Assembly: GCA_028817755.1 (NCBI GenBank)
Contig: JAPPPA010000051.1
Span: forward strand, 1 to 6,448
Reading direction: 5' to 3'
DNA length: 6,448 nt
DNA from: Gammaproteobacteria bacterium
GTDB taxonomy: Bacteria > Pseudomonadota > Gammaproteobacteria > JAPPPA01
Position numbers and translations under genes: made by a program
Shown: piece after piece, positions 6,383 through 6,448 of the stretch
How positions within the stretch are numbered: the stretch's first letter is position 1
Layout of the letters: each line of letters opens with the position of its first letter
The notes under the pieces: model-generated
Databases searched by the model: none
What the model was told of the DNA's origin: nothing
Seen by the model: only the letters and a program-made list of their open reading frames with translations

Positions 6383-6448
6383 TTACTTTTGTTGTCTCAA
6401 TTCTTGGTAGTAGATAGTTGGCCATACATGAGGCGAGCCAGTGTAGCC
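6383..6448 (-). CDS. Possible C-terminal end of a convergent gene (partial)
   Basis: Reading the minus strand from the right edge, the frame is open for 21 codons and ends in TAA at 6385-6383, giving a tail ending SPHVWPTIYYQELRQQK. The residue mix (W, P, Y, Q) looks protein-like, and the stop would lie 3 nt beyond the DUF502 stop, a common convergent arrangement. The stretch is too short to exclude chance: the complementary + frame is also open here. No family is recognised. If no gene is present, the 69 bases after 6379 contain no terminator-like hairpin with a T-run that I can see. Confidence 0.3.
   Translation of the reverse strand, partial: GYTGSPHVWPTIYYQELRQQK

Noticed and set aside
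6418..6440. TGGC...GCCA inverted repeat as a terminator after DUF502
   Set aside because: The stem is only about 4 bp with a long loop and no T-run follows.

Overview
The window reads as a compact, single-direction (+ strand) chromosomal gene cluster from a Gram-negative bacterium, most likely a gammaproteobacterium of marine or aquatic type. The grounds are the TonB2-like gene order (TtpC-like, ExbB, TonB, TPR protein) known from Vibrio and Shewanella relatives, an envelope protein with a Sec signal and a DUF1329 domain, and moderate, even base composition. Species cannot be named from the sequence. No RNA genes, mobile elements, CRISPR arrays or long intergenic regions are visible.

Layout: (1) 2-1054, the 3' part of a TtpC-like MotA/TolQ/ExbB-family protein cut by the window edge; (2) 1071-1670, an ExbB-type proton-channel subunit; (3) 1675-2385, a TonB2-like energy transducer; (4) 2388-4985, an 865-residue exported protein joining an N-terminal TPR solenoid to a complete-looking C-terminal DUF1329 domain; (5) 5016-5795, a classical short-chain dehydrogenase/reductase; (6) 5795-6379, a two-helix DUF502 membrane protein. 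The last 69 bases may hold the C-terminal end of a convergent minus-strand gene. Gaps are 16, 4, 2, 30 and -1 nt, so all six genes could lie on one transcript. No convincing internal promoter or terminator was found.

Genes 1-4 look like a variant TonB2 energy-transduction module: an inner-membrane ExbB-like motor, a TonB that spans the periplasm, and a periplasmic TPR partner. Two things set it apart. No exbD lies between exbB and tonB, where TonB2 clusters normally carry it, and none is seen elsewhere in the window. The TPR protein is fused to DUF1329, a family related to outer-membrane lipoprotein-sorting (LolB-like) folds and often found in clusters for hydrophobic compounds. My inference is that the module may couple TonB-type force to handling of a lipid or other hydrophobic ligand in the periplasm rather than only to siderophore uptake. 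The SDR and DUF502 genes may be part of the same pathway or simply co-transcribed.
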